NCBI GenBank assembly: GCA_039028935.1
Contig: JBCCHD010000004.1
Location: 113,043-175,482, forward strand
Reading direction: 5' to 3'
Length of the DNA stretch: 62,440 nt
DNA from: Pseudomonadota bacterium
Lineage (GTDB): Bacteria > Pseudomonadota > Gammaproteobacteria > Steroidobacterales > SZUA-146
Below are positions 24,983 to 34,560 of this stretch, piece by piece. Each line of letters starts with the position of its first letter. Position 1 is the first letter of the stretch. The notes under the pieces were generated by a model that saw nothing but the letters and a program-made list of their open reading frames with translations, searched no databases and had not been told where the DNA came from. The translations under genes were made by a program, and so were the position numbers.

Positions 24983-26596
24983 TTACTTTACATGCTCGCG
25001 CAATACGAATTTCTGAATTTTTCCTGTGGCGGTTTTTGGCAAGTCGCCGAAGACCACTTTCTTGGGCGTCTTAAACCCCGCGAGGTGCTCACGGCAAAAT
25101 TCGATAATCTGGCCTTCTGTTGGGTTTGCGCCGGGCTGCAATTCAACAAACGCGCACGGCACTTCACCCCACTTTTCATGGGGCATGGCCACCACGGCCG
25201 CCGCGGCCACATCTTGGTGGCGGTAAAGCACGCCCTCCACCTCAACCGACGAGATATTCTCTCCGCCAGAGATGATGACGTCTTTGAGTCGATCGCGAAT
25301 CTGCATGTAGCCGTGTTCGCGCCACACCGCCGCGTCTCCACTTCGAAACCAACCGTCACGAAAGGCCTCGGCCGTGGCAGCAGGGTCTTTATAATAGCCT
25401 TTCATAATAGTATTGCCGCGAAGCACGATCTCTCCTTCGCTATGACCATCTCGCGGCACCAGCGCATCGTGCTCTAGGTCCACGATGCCGACGCACTCGG
25501 TCATCGGAAACGCTACCCCTTGCCAGCTTTTGATTTCAGCCTGCCGCGCATCGGATTCGGTGTCCCATTCCTCACGCCACAAACACTGCGTGACATGGCC
25601 AAAGGTCTCGGTCAGTCCATACACCTGCATAACGTTAAAGCCGAGTGCGCGGGTTTTTTCGAGAACGACCGCAGGCGGTGGTGCACCCGCTGTCATCAAT
25701 TGCACGGAATGAGTAAATTCGCGCCGCTCGCTGAGGGGCGCATCGACTAACATCGATAATACGATGGGTGCGCCGCCGAAGTGGGTGACCTGGTGATCGG
25801 CCACCGCATTGAAAATATTGGCTGCCGTGACGTCCCGGATTAACACCACCGTGCCGGCCAACAGCGCCATCGTCCAGGCGTGCCCCCAGCCATTGCAATG
25901 AAACATAGGCACCGAGTACAGATAACGCGGATGCTGAGCTAATCCCCATGCCGTGACGGTACCCATCGACATGAGATACGCGCCGCGATGATGATAGACC
26001 ACACCTTTGGGACGTCCCGATGTGCCTGACGTGTAGTTGAGCGCCAGTGCCTGCCATTCATCGCCAGGTAATGCGCCCTCAAAGGCCTCATCACCCTCGG
26101 CGAGCAACGCCTCGTAGGTCAATTCACCCAGACATTCGCCGCCGGGCCCCTGAGCGTCCTCAATGTCGATAACGAGTATGTCATGATCAATGAGGTCCAG
26201 TGCGCGCCGTACGTCCGCGGCGAACGCGGTATCGGTCAGCAGAACACGTGCGTCGCCGTGTTCAAGAATGTACGCGATGGTGGTCGGCTCGAGTCGAAAA
26301 TTAATAGTATTAAGGACCGCACCGGCCAGTGGCACACCGAAATGTGCGTCGAACATAGCGGGGGTATTGGGCGACAGAACCGCGACTGTGTCGCCCAGCT
26401 TCACCCCACGACCGAGCAGCGCCGAGGCGAGGCGTCGGGCGCGTGCCTGCACGTCGCGCCAGGTGTAGCGCTCACGGCCATACACCACGGCTTCGCGATC
26501 TGGAAACACATCCGCCGTTCGATTTAGAAACGACAGCGGCGACAGTGGCACATAGTTGGCGGCGTTGGGCGGCAGGCTTTGGTAATGCTCGTGCAT
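24983..26596 (-). CDS. Acyl-CoA synthetase (AMP-binding)
   Basis: 537 residues of the ANL superfamily. The AMP/phosphate motif is NYTSGTSGRPKGVVYHHRG (near 190), then PMFHCNGWGHAW, MQVYGLTETFGHV, FRSGDAAVWREHGYMQIRDR and GENISSVEVE, with the C-terminal lysine region PKTATGKIQKF. FHCNGW is shared with the medium-chain/methylmercaptopropionate ligase (DmdB) and plant acyl-activating groups. It would activate a carboxylic acid to a CoA ester; an AtuH-like citronellate ligase or DmdB-like role both fit the context. It lies eight bases after the DUF1326 gene. Confidence 0.8.
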   Translation of the reverse strand: MHEHYQSLPPNAANYVPLSPLSFLNRTADVFPDREAVVYGRERYTWRDVQARARRLASALLGRGVKLGDTVAVLSPNTPAMFDAHFGVPLAGAVLNTINFRLEPTTIAYILEHGDARVLLTDTAFAADVRRALDLIDHDILVIDIEDAQGPGGECLGELTYEALLAEGDEAFEGALPGDEWQALALNYTSGTSGRPKGVVYHHRGAYLMSMGTVTAWGLAQHPRYLYSVPMFHCNGWGHAWTMALLAGTVVLIRDVTAANIFNAVADHQVTHFGGAPIVLSMLVDAPLSERREFTHSVQLMTAGAPPPAVVLEKTRALGFNVMQVYGLTETFGHVTQCLWREEWDTESDARQAEIKSWQGVAFPMTECVGIVDLEHDALVPRDGHSEGEIVLRGNTIMKGYYKDPAATAEAFRDGWFRSGDAAVWREHGYMQIRDRLKDVIISGGENISSVEVEGVLYRHQDVAAAAVVAMPHEKWGEVPCAFVELQPGANPTEGQIIEFCREHLAGFKTPKKVVFGDLPKTATGKIQKFVLREHVK

Positions 26597-26604
26597 AGCG
26601 AGCG

Positions 26605-27210
26605 TTACCCTGCCCAGTCGATCTGACAGATCTCAGCGCTGCGTCCATCAAAGTCCCACACCCGTCCATACGCGCGAACCCGACCTTGCGTTGCGGTCGC
26701 TACCGTGACATCCGCACCCATCCAATAGCCGGTATTCGTTACCATGACTTCTTTGTCCGGGTCCGGCCCTTCAATCGGCTCTACCGCACCTTTGATTTTC
26801 TTGCCGACAACGAGACGCCGTGTTTTGCCTTCTGTTTCATAGCTGATCGGCGCGCGTTCGGCGCCCAAAAACTCCGACACCAGTATTCGAAACAGCCCCG
26901 TGGTGCCACGTAGCTCGCCGGAAAAAATCTTAACCAACTTGTCGTACGCCTCATCGGATGCCCGCTCGTCGATGAACGCCGCACATTTCCAGTTACCCCG
27001 CGACATACGTCCAGGAATATCCAGCAACAAACCGACGTTTAGGCCGGACAGGTCTTCCTCACCGGCGTGACCTGTATCGATGCGCACACCCGCCCAGGCC
27101 TGGCAGTTACCCTCGGTAGGAGGATGTGCACCGAGTGACACCACGCACGGACAAAACACCGTGCAGTTGCAGTTGAGTATAAGCTCGCCCTTTATCGACC
27201 AGGTATCCAT
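26605..27210 (-). CDS. DUF1326 domain protein, probable metal binding
   Basis: 201 residues with no signal peptide. The N-terminal ELILNCNCTVFCPCVVS has four closely spaced cysteines (14, 16, 20, 22) and VDELASG-like beta structure follows, as in DUF1326 (PF07040). These proteins are repeatedly paired with DUF2182 membrane proteins. The Cys cluster suggests metal (copper or iron-sulfur) binding, which is not proven for the family. SD GGGAG precedes the ATG. It is 38 bases downstream of the DUF2182 gene and eight bases upstream of the ligase. Confidence 0.75.
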   Translation of the reverse strand: MDTWSIKGELILNCNCTVFCPCVVSLGAHPPTEGNCQAWAGVRIDTGHAGEEDLSGLNVGLLLDIPGRMSRGNWKCAAFIDERASDEAYDKLVKIFSGELRGTTGLFRILVSEFLGAERAPISYETEGKTRRLVVGKKIKGAVEPIEGPDPDKEVMVTNTGYWMGADVTVATATQGRVRAYGRVWDFDGRSAEICQIDWAG

Positions 27211-27248
27211 TACATTCTCCCGTTTGCGCGTCGCCTCTGGCTACGCAT

Positions 27249-28025
27249 CTATTGTCCAAGCATACGATACAAAAACCAAACGCCCGCCGCGACAAACATC
27301 GCACCTAACGGCCGCGTTATATATTGACCGAGTTGAGGTAGCTTCTCGACGGTCATCAGCACCGTTGCGGCGCCCATCCACAGTAAACTCATCACGCCAC
27401 CGGCAAATCCCACCAGCATGAGCGCCCAGCAACACGCCACACAAATGACGCCTAAACGAAAACCAAGCGCCACCGCCCCAAAAGTACCCGGTTGCCATTG
27501 CTCCATAAAAAAAGTGAGCGGCATTCGGCACTGTGTCAAACAGGCGTCTTTCAGGGGTGAAAATTGATACAAACCCGCACCAATCAGCAGGACGGCATTG
27601 AGACCCAACGACAGGCTCTTACCCTGCTCATCGATCAACACTTGATCGGCCAAAAAGAGTTGCAGCGCGGTCGCCAATGCCGCATACATCAGCCAAGCCA
27701 CCAGGTAACCGCCAATCAGCGCATAGAAATCGCGTCTCGGCCCGGCCCCGGCATCGAGAATATCGTCAAACGCAGCCAGTGCCGGCACAAACGACGGCAG
27801 CATCATGGCTAAGGCCATGAGCGCCCACATCACAAACAACGCGAACACCGGCGCATCCGATGCACCATGGTGGGCGTGATGCCCATCGCCGCCGGACACG
27901 CTCATGGCGTACATGAAGTACCACGCCACACCGATCGCCACGAACACAACAAGCCAGTGTCCGTAGGATTGCGGGCGGTGCAAAAGGCGGGTGCTCACGA
28001 CAGTATCCAGGGCCTGTAAGTGCAA
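27249..28025 (-). CDS. DUF2182 membrane protein, probable metal binding
   Basis: 258 residues with about six transmembrane helices. HHAHH at 49-53 lies in a loop after helix 1, and the conserved CLTQCRMP (Cys162, Cys166) and VICVACCWALM (195-199) match DUF2182 (PF09948), annotated as a predicted metal-binding integral membrane protein. Start is uncertain: a TTG at 28025 opens the frame and a GTG at 27998 also fits; neither has a strong Shine-Dalgarno. It heads the unit with DUF1326, ligase and AcuI-like genes. Confidence 0.75.
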   Translation of the reverse strand: MHLQALDTVVSTRLLHRPQSYGHWLVVFVAIGVAWYFMYAMSVSGGDGHHAHHGASDAPVFALFVMWALMALAMMLPSFVPALAAFDDILDAGAGPRRDFYALIGGYLVAWLMYAALATALQLFLADQVLIDEQGKSLSLGLNAVLLIGAGLYQFSPLKDACLTQCRMPLTFFMEQWQPGTFGAVALGFRLGVICVACCWALMLVGFAGGVMSLLWMGAATVLMTVEKLPQLGQYITRPLGAMFVAAGVWFLYRMLGQ

Positions 28026-28203
28026 ACGATTAGTCAGTCGATCAGTGTAGCCCGACGCTTCATCACCGATCTAGACGCATCGGTCAGAAAGTGTCACGCA
28101 CACGACCCGGAAAACGCGTTACTGGATGTTCCGGTACGCCGATTGATCGATTCTTGCGGCTGTGTTGAACTGAGGTCTTCCGATGGGTGAACGGGGGAAC
28201 AGC

Positions 28204-29040
28204 ATGTTTCGGCAAGTCAGTGAATTCGCCGATGAGTGCGCGGCGTTTGCCGATCTAATTGATCGCGCATTGACCGCCGCGGGACCACGAGTCTTTGACT
28301 GCCCCACGCTGTTCAAACAGTGGACGCTCAACGACATATTAAGCCACCTGCATGTGTGGAATTGGGCGGCAGACACGGCCCTTCATGACCCAGCGCGCTT
28401 TGAAGCGTTTTTTGGCCAGGCCGCCGCCGCCATGCAGCGCAATAAGATGAAAGAATTTGAACAGCAGTGGCTCAAGGATTTGCGCCACGAGGCGCTCTTC
28501 GATAGCTGGCGCGCATTTGTGTCACCCATGTGTGAACGGTTTGGCAACGCCGATCCGCAGCAACGCGTCAAATGGGCGGGCCCGGACATGAGCGTGCGGT
28601 CAAGCATCTCGGCTCGACTCATGGAAACTTGGTCACATGCACAAGCCTTCTACGACCTCGCGGGCGAAGCGCGACAGGATCAGGCGCGCTTGCTGAACGT
28701 GGTCGTGCTGGGCGTCAATACGTATAAGTGGACGTTTCGCAACCGGGGATTGGCGCTGCCCGCAGACCCGCCTAAAGTTCTGCTTCGTTCGCCAATCGGT
28801 GAACCCTGGCAGTTCAACACCGATTCGGAAACGGGATCAGTGCAGGGCACCGCAACCGAGTTTTGCCAGGTGGTCACGCAAGTTCGGAACATTCGTGATA
28901 CGCAGCTGGAAGTCGAAGGCAACGCCGCCGCGAACTGGATGAACATCGCTCAGTGCTTCGCCGGTCCGCCAGTGGACCCGCCACCCGCAGGCACTCGATC
29001 AATTGCAGAGCAACACATGGCCTTCCGCCACCAGACGTAG
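28204..29040 (+). CDS. TIGR03084 family protein (maleylpyruvate isomerase-like fold)
   Basis: 278 residues. The N-terminal half is a DinB/mycothiol maleylpyruvate isomerase-like helical bundle: WTLNDILSHLHVWNWAADTAL with a metal-type His, then SSISARLMETWSHAQAFYDL. The rest matches the TIGR03084 group, which has an SCP2-like C-terminal part (GSVQGTATEFCQVVTQVRN). Function is unknown; a zinc-dependent thiol transferase or hydrolase is inferred. The ATG at 28204 follows GGGGGAAC and is preferred over the one at 28183. Confidence 0.75.
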   Translation: MFRQVSEFADECAAFADLIDRALTAAGPRVFDCPTLFKQWTLNDILSHLHVWNWAADTALHDPARFEAFFGQAAAAMQRNKMKEFEQQWLKDLRHEALFDSWRAFVSPMCERFGNADPQQRVKWAGPDMSVRSSISARLMETWSHAQAFYDLAGEARQDQARLLNVVVLGVNTYKWTFRNRGLALPADPPKVLLRSPIGEPWQFNTDSETGSVQGTATEFCQVVTQVRNIRDTQLEVEGNAAANWMNIAQCFAGPPVDPPPAGTRSIAEQHMAFRHQT

Positions 29041-29757
29041 TCGGCACACACCGCGGTCGTAACCACGAACGGGCGATTGATCAAAACGATTTGAAAAGTG
29101 ACTCACGCCGGGGAGTGGGTTCGCTTCGGTGCAGAAGCTGGACTCGCTAGCCGGTGGACAACCGAAAACTGGTCAAACAAGTCCAACGTCTGCACCGCGG
29201 CGCCTGACGTGTACACGTTGCTAAGGCGGCAACGCGACGTAAGCATGCCATTGTAGAGAGTCAACGCGCAATACTTGTGACAAGCGTCTCAGTTTTGTTG
29301 TTTTCAAAACGTACCCTGAATCATCTGGGCGATCACTTCGCGCATAGCCGTCTTCGCCATGTCGATCCTACGCACGAGTGAACGTCTCCACTCACTGTCA
29401 TACGCGTATCAAACCCACTCCGCGAAAGCCGAATCGCATACTTGTCGTATTAAACCCCTTTTTTTAGGCTGCCAAGTCGCCGCTTACCAAATAGAATCCG
29501 CGACTTCATACCGTATTTTTTCGACTGACGGTCATGTCGCACTGATAACGTCGCGAGTGCGATGCGATCGTTTTTTTTGTTCGCGCATAGGTTTGCTCCG
29601 CAATACACGTGTGCGCTCAATGCAAAACCCATCGTCACGCTCACGTTTCACATTGATTAGAAAAGCGCAGCCACTTGCGCAATTTGCGCAAAATACGGCG
29701 ACCGACGGTCACACGTTGTTCGACACGCCGGTGACCACAATCGTTTATAGTGTGCGC
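29041..29757. other. Long intergenic region without recognisable gene
   Basis: About 700 bases. A reading frame joined to the downstream flavoprotein spans most of it, but its translation has no conserved features and contains an AT-rich, T-tract-bearing stretch near 29450-29580. Promoter activity for the flavoprotein gene is expected at its end. No RNA structure was recognised. Confidence 0.5.
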
Positions 29758-30957
29758 GTGAATAGAGACGTCATTGTCATTGGTGGTGGAGCAGCCGGAC
29801 TCATGTGCGCGATGACTGCGGGTCAACGCGGTCTCAACGTTGTGGTGCTCGAAGGCGCAAACAAAATCGGTAAGAAAATACTGATGTCGGGCGGCGGCCG
29901 CTGCAACTTTACTAACCTGCACTGCGAGCCCTCGCGCTTTCTGTCCAATAACCCGAATTTTTGCATCTCTGCGCTCAAGCGTTACACGCAGTGGGATTTC
30001 ATTAAGCTTGTTAACGAACATGGCATTGCCTATCACGAGAAGACCCTGGGCCAGTTGTTTTGCGATCATTCGTCCAAAGCCATTGTGGCCATGCTGCGAC
30101 ACGAGTGCGAGCAAGTGGACGTCTCGATTCTGCTGTCCAGCGGAGTCACCCACGTCCGGGCGGAGCGGCACAAAACAGGGGGCCCACTCTTTCAAGTAGA
30201 CAGCGCGCACGGCACGTTTACCGCACCGCGACTGGTGCTGGCCACAGGTGGACTGTCGATTCCGAAAATGGGCGCTACCGACTTTGGCTATCGACTCGCT
30301 CGACAATTTGGCCATCGTGTACTGCCAACCCGTGCCGGTCTCGTGCCATTTACGTTATCGGGCAAACTCAAGGCGCTGAGCACGTCCCTCGCCGGAGTGA
30401 GCGTACCCTCTCGAATGCGTGCCAACGATCAGAGTTTTGAAGAAGGTCTGCTCTTCACTCATCGTGGTCTTAGCGGACCCGCGGCGCTGCAAGTCTCAAG
30501 CTATTGGGATCTTGGGCAGCCCCTTCATGTTGACCTTTTACCGAATTTGCAGGCCACAGACCTGCTGCTCGATGCCAAACACAGACAGCCTAGAACGACC
30601 ATCGAGAAAGCCCTCGCGAAGCATTTGCCCAACGCACTCGCAAACGCGTTTATGGCTTATCATTGGCCTCATATCGGGGCATCGCGCCTGGCGGAATTAT
30701 CGGATAGCGTGCTGCGCAACATCGCTCAATCGCTCAATGATTGGCACCTGACGCCTTCGGGCACAGAAGGCTATCGCACCGCCGAGGTCACGCTGGGTGG
30801 CATCGATACACGTGAACTCTCTTCGCAAAGCATGGAAAGCACCCGTCAGCCCGGTTTGTACTGCATCGGTGAAGTGGTGGACGTAACCGGCCATCTCGGC
30901 GGTTTCAATTTTCAGTGGGCTTGGTCGTCGGCAGTGGCGGCAGCGCGCGCGATGTAG
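29758..30957 (+). CDS. YhiN/HI0933 family FAD-dependent oxidoreductase
   Basis: 399 residues, the length of YhiN proteins. DVIVIGGGAAGLMCAMTAG is the FAD motif, KIGKKILMSGGGRCNFTN the family signature, LFTHRGLSGPAALQVSSYW the central motif, and GEVVDVTGHLGGFNFQWAW the C-terminal FAD contact. The open frame starts at 29359, but family length and motif position favour a GTG at 29758 (or 29752). These flavoproteins are widespread and poorly characterised; BaiN, a bile-acid enzyme, was assigned to this group. Cytoplasmic, stand-alone gene. Confidence 0.85.
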   Translation: MNRDVIVIGGGAAGLMCAMTAGQRGLNVVVLEGANKIGKKILMSGGGRCNFTNLHCEPSRFLSNNPNFCISALKRYTQWDFIKLVNEHGIAYHEKTLGQLFCDHSSKAIVAMLRHECEQVDVSILLSSGVTHVRAERHKTGGPLFQVDSAHGTFTAPRLVLATGGLSIPKMGATDFGYRLARQFGHRVLPTRAGLVPFTLSGKLKALSTSLAGVSVPSRMRANDQSFEEGLLFTHRGLSGPAALQVSSYWDLGQPLHVDLLPNLQATDLLLDAKHRQPRTTIEKALAKHLPNALANAFMAYHWPHIGASRLAELSDSVLRNIAQSLNDWHLTPSGTEGYRTAEVTLGGIDTRELSSQSMESTRQPGLYCIGEVVDVTGHLGGFNFQWAWSSAVAAARAM

Positions 30958-31008
30958 TAAGCCGCGCGTCGTCGCGGTGCATTCTGGGGAAACGCGGGAG
31001 TTGACTGG

Positions 31009-32235
31009 TTAGTGCTTGCGACCGCTGAATACGATGCCGCTATCCTGCAGCAGCGTCGGAATGTGTTTCTTGAAATTGAAAAAGCCCTTGGTCGCGTAAG
31101 GCCAAGCCAAACGGTCCCAGGGTCGGATAACCGTTGTCATTGTGATGCCATAGGTGGCCAAAATTTGCTTGGTCTGTTGCAGCGCATCCGTGCTCGGACC
31201 CACCGGCACGTGTAGACTCACAAGCTGTTCGATACCGGCCGTTTCACACCACTGACCCAGCTCGCCGGCCCATTCTTCGCCCTCGGCCGCAACACGATGC
31301 ATCGGCATGACAAGACGGTCAGCAAGATCATCAACCGCGCCGTCGACAAAACGCTGAACCTCTGGCGAGGCGGTTTGCTCACACCGCCAGGCGGTGGTGT
31401 CAACATATACGGCGTTGGCGAGTTGTGGGAGCGCAAAGAGGTCTCGCGAAACGGCCAAATCGTCATCGGTGATCAGCAAGGCGGTGTGCTTGGCCGTATC
31501 GGGCGGCACGGACTCGGCAAGGGGCATCGGCGGCATCGGATCGCGACCCAGAATAGGTTGTGCCGAAGGCGACAAACCGGGTGTGTCCACAAACCGTTGG
31601 TTCGTATATTTTGCGATGTTTTCGGCACGCGCCAGATAGTTTTTGCCGACCGTTTGCAGTCCCGCCACCCAACGCCAAGACAAGGTGTTGGACGCCGCAT
31701 CGCCATCGAGTAGATGGCGCATAAAAAAATCGGCGCCAAGCTGCCAAGGCAAGCGAAGTGTAAAGATCCAGATGCTCGCAAACCACATACGAGTGTGATT
31801 GTGCAAGTAGCCGGAACTGGTGAGTTCTCGCGACCAAGCATTGAGACATTCGATGTCCGTTTCGCCTCGCATCGCCGCGGCGAGTCGGTCACGGTCATCC
31901 GCACTGAGGGTATCGTGTGCAGGTGCAATCGCGTCGCGATAGTCACGCCAGACCGACGGTCTCATTTCCAGCCAGCCTTTCCAGTAGGTTCGCCAGCACA
32001 CTTCCTGCACAAACTTCTCGGCCGCGGCCAAACCATGCTGAGACAATACCGCGGTCAGCACTTCGTCTTCAGTAATGAGTCGATGACGAATCCAGGGTGA
32101 AAGTTGCGATACGTTGCCCCGATTCTCTTGGCCAAAGTCGAAGTTGCGGGTTCGCGCATAATGCACACCCGCTCGCGGCAAAAATGCCTCGAGTCGGCGC
32201 TTGGCCTCAGATCGCGTGGGTATGCACGCCGTCAA
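31009..32235 (-). CDS. Photolyase/cryptochrome-like protein with reversed domain order
   Basis: 408 residues from a TTG at 32235, which is preceded by AGGGGA; the frame upstream is not conserved. Residues about 1-245 match the FAD-binding helical domain of photolyases: [59 protein letters not shown]. Residues about 250-408 look like a Rossmann-type domain with [15 protein letters not shown] at the start and [14 protein letters not shown] at the end, resembling the antenna-binding domain that is N-terminal in ordinary photolyases. Light-driven DNA repair or light sensing is inferred. Divergent from htpX. Confidence 0.75.
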   Translation of the reverse strand: MTACIPTRSEAKRRLEAFLPRAGVHYARTRNFDFGQENRGNVSQLSPWIRHRLITEDEVLTAVLSQHGLAAAEKFVQEVCWRTYWKGWLEMRPSVWRDYRDAIAPAHDTLSADDRDRLAAAMRGETDIECLNAWSRELTSSGYLHNHTRMWFASIWIFTLRLPWQLGADFFMRHLLDGDAASNTLSWRWVAGLQTVGKNYLARAENIAKYTNQRFVDTPGLSPSAQPILGRDPMPPMPLAESVPPDTAKHTALLITDDDLAVSRDLFALPQLANAVYVDTTAWRCEQTASPEVQRFVDGAVDDLADRLVMPMHRVAAEGEEWAGELGQWCETAGIEQLVSLHVPVGPSTDALQQTKQILATYGITMTTVIRPWDRLAWPYATKGFFNFKKHIPTLLQDSGIVFSGRKH

Positions 32236-32455
32236 CAAACTTCCCCTACCAAAAATCGAATCATGTCGCACACCAGATAAAGGCGGCGTGAGCAGCGCTA
32301 ACGCTCCGCTGAGAAATCGCGCTATGACACTTAGTATTCCCGCGCTCAGCGGGTCAGGTTCGAGCAAGGGGCATCAATGCTGCAGCGCACACCTTGAAAC
32401 TTTCGCGTTCACCCCCATGTCTAGAGATGTTTGGGCGAAGCGGGAAACTGATCTG

Positions 32456-33343
32456 ATGACGCGAATTCTTTTGTTCGTCGCGACTAACGTGGCGATAATT
32501 GCTCTTATATCTATAATTTTCAGTGTGTTAGGCATTGGCGGCGTGTTGCAAAGCAACGGTGTCAATCTCGATCTGAGTGCACTATTAGTGATGTCGGCGG
32601 TGATTGGCTTTGCCGGCTCATTCATCTCTTTGGCGATGTCCAAATGGATGGCGAAGCGTACGACCGGTGCGCAGGTGATAGAACAACCCTCGAATGAAAT
32701 GGAACGTTGGCTGCTGCAGACCGTGACACGTCAAGCCTCGGCCGTCGGCATCACGACGCCGGAGGTTGCCATTTACAACTCGCCGGATGTGAATGCCTTC
32801 GCGACGGGCGCACGGCGGAACAGCTCACTTGTTGCGGTGAGTACCGGACTGTTGAAAAACATGACGCGCGACGAGGCCGAGGCCGTCTTGGCCCACGAAG
32901 TGAGTCATGTGGCCAATGGCGACATGGTGACGCTGACACTCGTGCAAGGTGTGGTAAACACGTTTGTGGTGTTTTTCTCGCGCATTGTTGGACACTTAGT
33001 TGACCGCGTCGTATTTAAAGTCGAGCGCGGCCATGGTCCAGGCTATTACATTGGCTCTATTGTGGCGCAGATCTTATTCAGCCTGTTGGCGAGCATCATC
33101 GTTATGTGGTTCTCTCGACAGCGCGAGTTTCGCGCCGATGCCGGCGCCGCCGAACTGTCGGGTCGTAACAAGATGATCAGTGCACTGCGACGGCTGCAGA
33201 GCGGCAAGACCGAGCCACTACCCGGCGAGCTGTCGGCCTTCGGCATCGGCGGAGGCGCGTCCAAATTTGGCAAGCTTTTTATGTCCCACCCACCGCTTGA
33301 AGAACGCATTGCCGCACTCGAGTCTCAGTCCAATTTTCGTTAA
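32456..33343 (+). CDS. htpX: Protease HtpX
   Basis: 295 residues, close to E. coli Htp[21 protein letters not shown] forms the first membrane helix; HEVSH (147-151) is the zinc-metalloprotease HExxH; a second pair of helices follows and [16 protein letters not shown] supplies the third zinc ligand region. It is an inner-membrane heat-shock protease for quality control of membrane proteins. The frame starts earlier at 32201, but ATG 32456 gives the standard N-terminus. A strong terminator follows. Confidence 0.95.
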   Translation: MTRILLFVATNVAIIALISIIFSVLGIGGVLQSNGVNLDLSALLVMSAVIGFAGSFISLAMSKWMAKRTTGAQVIEQPSNEMERWLLQTVTRQASAVGITTPEVAIYNSPDVNAFATGARRNSSLVAVSTGLLKNMTRDEAEAVLAHEVSHVANGDMVTLTLVQGVVNTFVVFFSRIVGHLVDRVVFKVERGHGPGYYIGSIVAQILFSLLASIIVMWFSRQREFRADAGAAELSGRNKMISALRRLQSGKTEPLPGELSAFGIGGGASKFGKLFMSHPPLEERIAALESQSNFR

Positions 33344-33375
33344 CCAACGGGAACGGACACCTCTCTCATCAACGA

Positions 33376-33404
33376 CCCCGATGTGCCGCATCGGGGTTTT
33401 TTTT
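33376..33404 (+). terminator. Rho-independent terminator after htpX
   Basis: CCCCGATG (33376-33383) pairs with CATCGGGG (33389-33396) around a five-base loop, followed by eight T residues. It sits 32 bases after the htpX stop. Confidence 0.95.
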
Positions 33405-33537
33405 ACCTCGAAAATAGCTGTCTCGCTCCACGTCGCTTCATTTACGTAGGTCGATCCACTCCGTTTCGGGGCGCATCAGACTTAAATCCAACCAAGCGAA
33501 ACGGTATGCTGCTGATACCCTACTGATCAGGAACCCC

Positions 33538-34560
33538 ATGGACGCGCAATCACTGAACACACTCATCGAGCAGTTGCCCAAAGCCGAATTACACCTTCAT
33601 ATAGAAGGCACACTCGAACCTGAGCTGATGATGACGCTCGCCAAACGCAACGGTGTCGCGCTGCCTTATGAGTCGGTAGAAGCCATTCGCGCCGCGTATC
33701 AATTCACCGATCTGCAGTCGTTTCTCGATCTTTACCACATTGGCACGGAGGTCGTGATCACCGAGCAAGACTTCTACGACATGACTATGGCCTATCTGGA
33801 GCGAGTCGCGTTAGACAATGTCAAGCACGTCGAACTTTTCTGCGACACGCAGACTTACACGGCTCGTGGAATCCCGGTGGAAACCGTTCTCAACGGTATC
33901 GATCGTGCGTTGCAAGACGGTCGGCAGCACGGCATTAGTAGCGCACTTATTTTGTGCTTCCTTCGCCACCTGAGTGAGGAGGACGCCGAACGGACGCTCG
34001 ATGCCGTCTTGCCTTTCAAGCACCTACTCGCCGGTGTGGGGTTGGCGTCCTCAGAGCTGGGGCATCCACCCTCTAAATTTCGCAAGGTGTTCGCGCGAGC
34101 GCGCGCTGAGGGATTAAAGGCAGTGGCGCACGCCGGCGAAGAAGGTCCTCCGGCGTATATCTTCGAAGCCCTGGACGACTTGCAGGTTGTGCGTATCGAT
34201 CACGGCGTGCGCTGTCTGGAAGATCCATCGCTCGTGGCGCGGTTACGCGCCGAGCAAATACCGCTTACGGTTTGCCCTTTATCCAATGTCGCACTGTGTG
34301 TCGTCGAGTCGATCGAACAACACAACTTCAAAGATCTGCTGGAAGCGGGACTGTGCGTAACCATCAACTCCGATGACCCTGCGTATTTCGGCGGCTACAT
34401 GAACGAAAACTATCGACAAACCGCGCACGCACTGGGGCTGAATGCGGGCGATCTTATCCGCGTTGCGCGTAATGCCTTCAATGCGGCGTTTATGAGTGAC
34501 GCCGAGCGCCAATCGCATCTTGATCAGCTTGACCGACTCGAGAAGGAATACACCCAATGA
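33538..34560 (+). CDS. Adenine/adenosine deaminase family protein
   Basis: 340 residues. [17 protein letters not shown] carries the two N-terminal metal His (19, 21), AHAGEEGPP has the third His (198) with the catalytic Glu, and DHGVRC and [10 protein letters not shown] supply the remaining active-site His and Asp pair. HAGEEGP, rather than the shorter adenosine deaminase version, is typical of the adenine deaminase branch (Aah1-like), so adenine to hypoxanthine is the more likely reaction. SD TCAGGA precedes the ATG. Its stop overlaps the start of the serine hydrolase gene (ATGA). Confidence 0.85.
   Translation: MDAQSLNTLIEQLPKAELHLHIEGTLEPELMMTLAKRNGVALPYESVEAIRAAYQFTDLQSFLDLYHIGTEVVITEQDFYDMTMAYLERVALDNVKHVELFCDTQTYTARGIPVETVLNGIDRALQDGRQHGISSALILCFLRHLSEEDAERTLDAVLPFKHLLAGVGLASSELGHPPSKFRKVFARARAEGLKAVAHAGEEGPPAYIFEALDDLQVVRIDHGVRCLEDPSLVARLRAEQIPLTVCPLSNVALCVVESIEQHNFKDLLEAGLCVTINSDDPAYFGGYMNENYRQTAHALGLNAGDLIRVARNAFNAAFMSDAERQSHLDQLDRLEKEYTQ

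Noticed and set aside
29359-29757. N-terminal extension of about 133 residues on the YhiN-like protein
   Set aside because: Unlike any family member, no domain, and a family-length start exists at 29758.
32236-32367. N-terminal extension of the photolyase-like frame to 32367
   Set aside because: Low-complexity sequence without conserved motif; TTG 32235 has a good Shine-Dalgarno and keeps the FAD domain intact.
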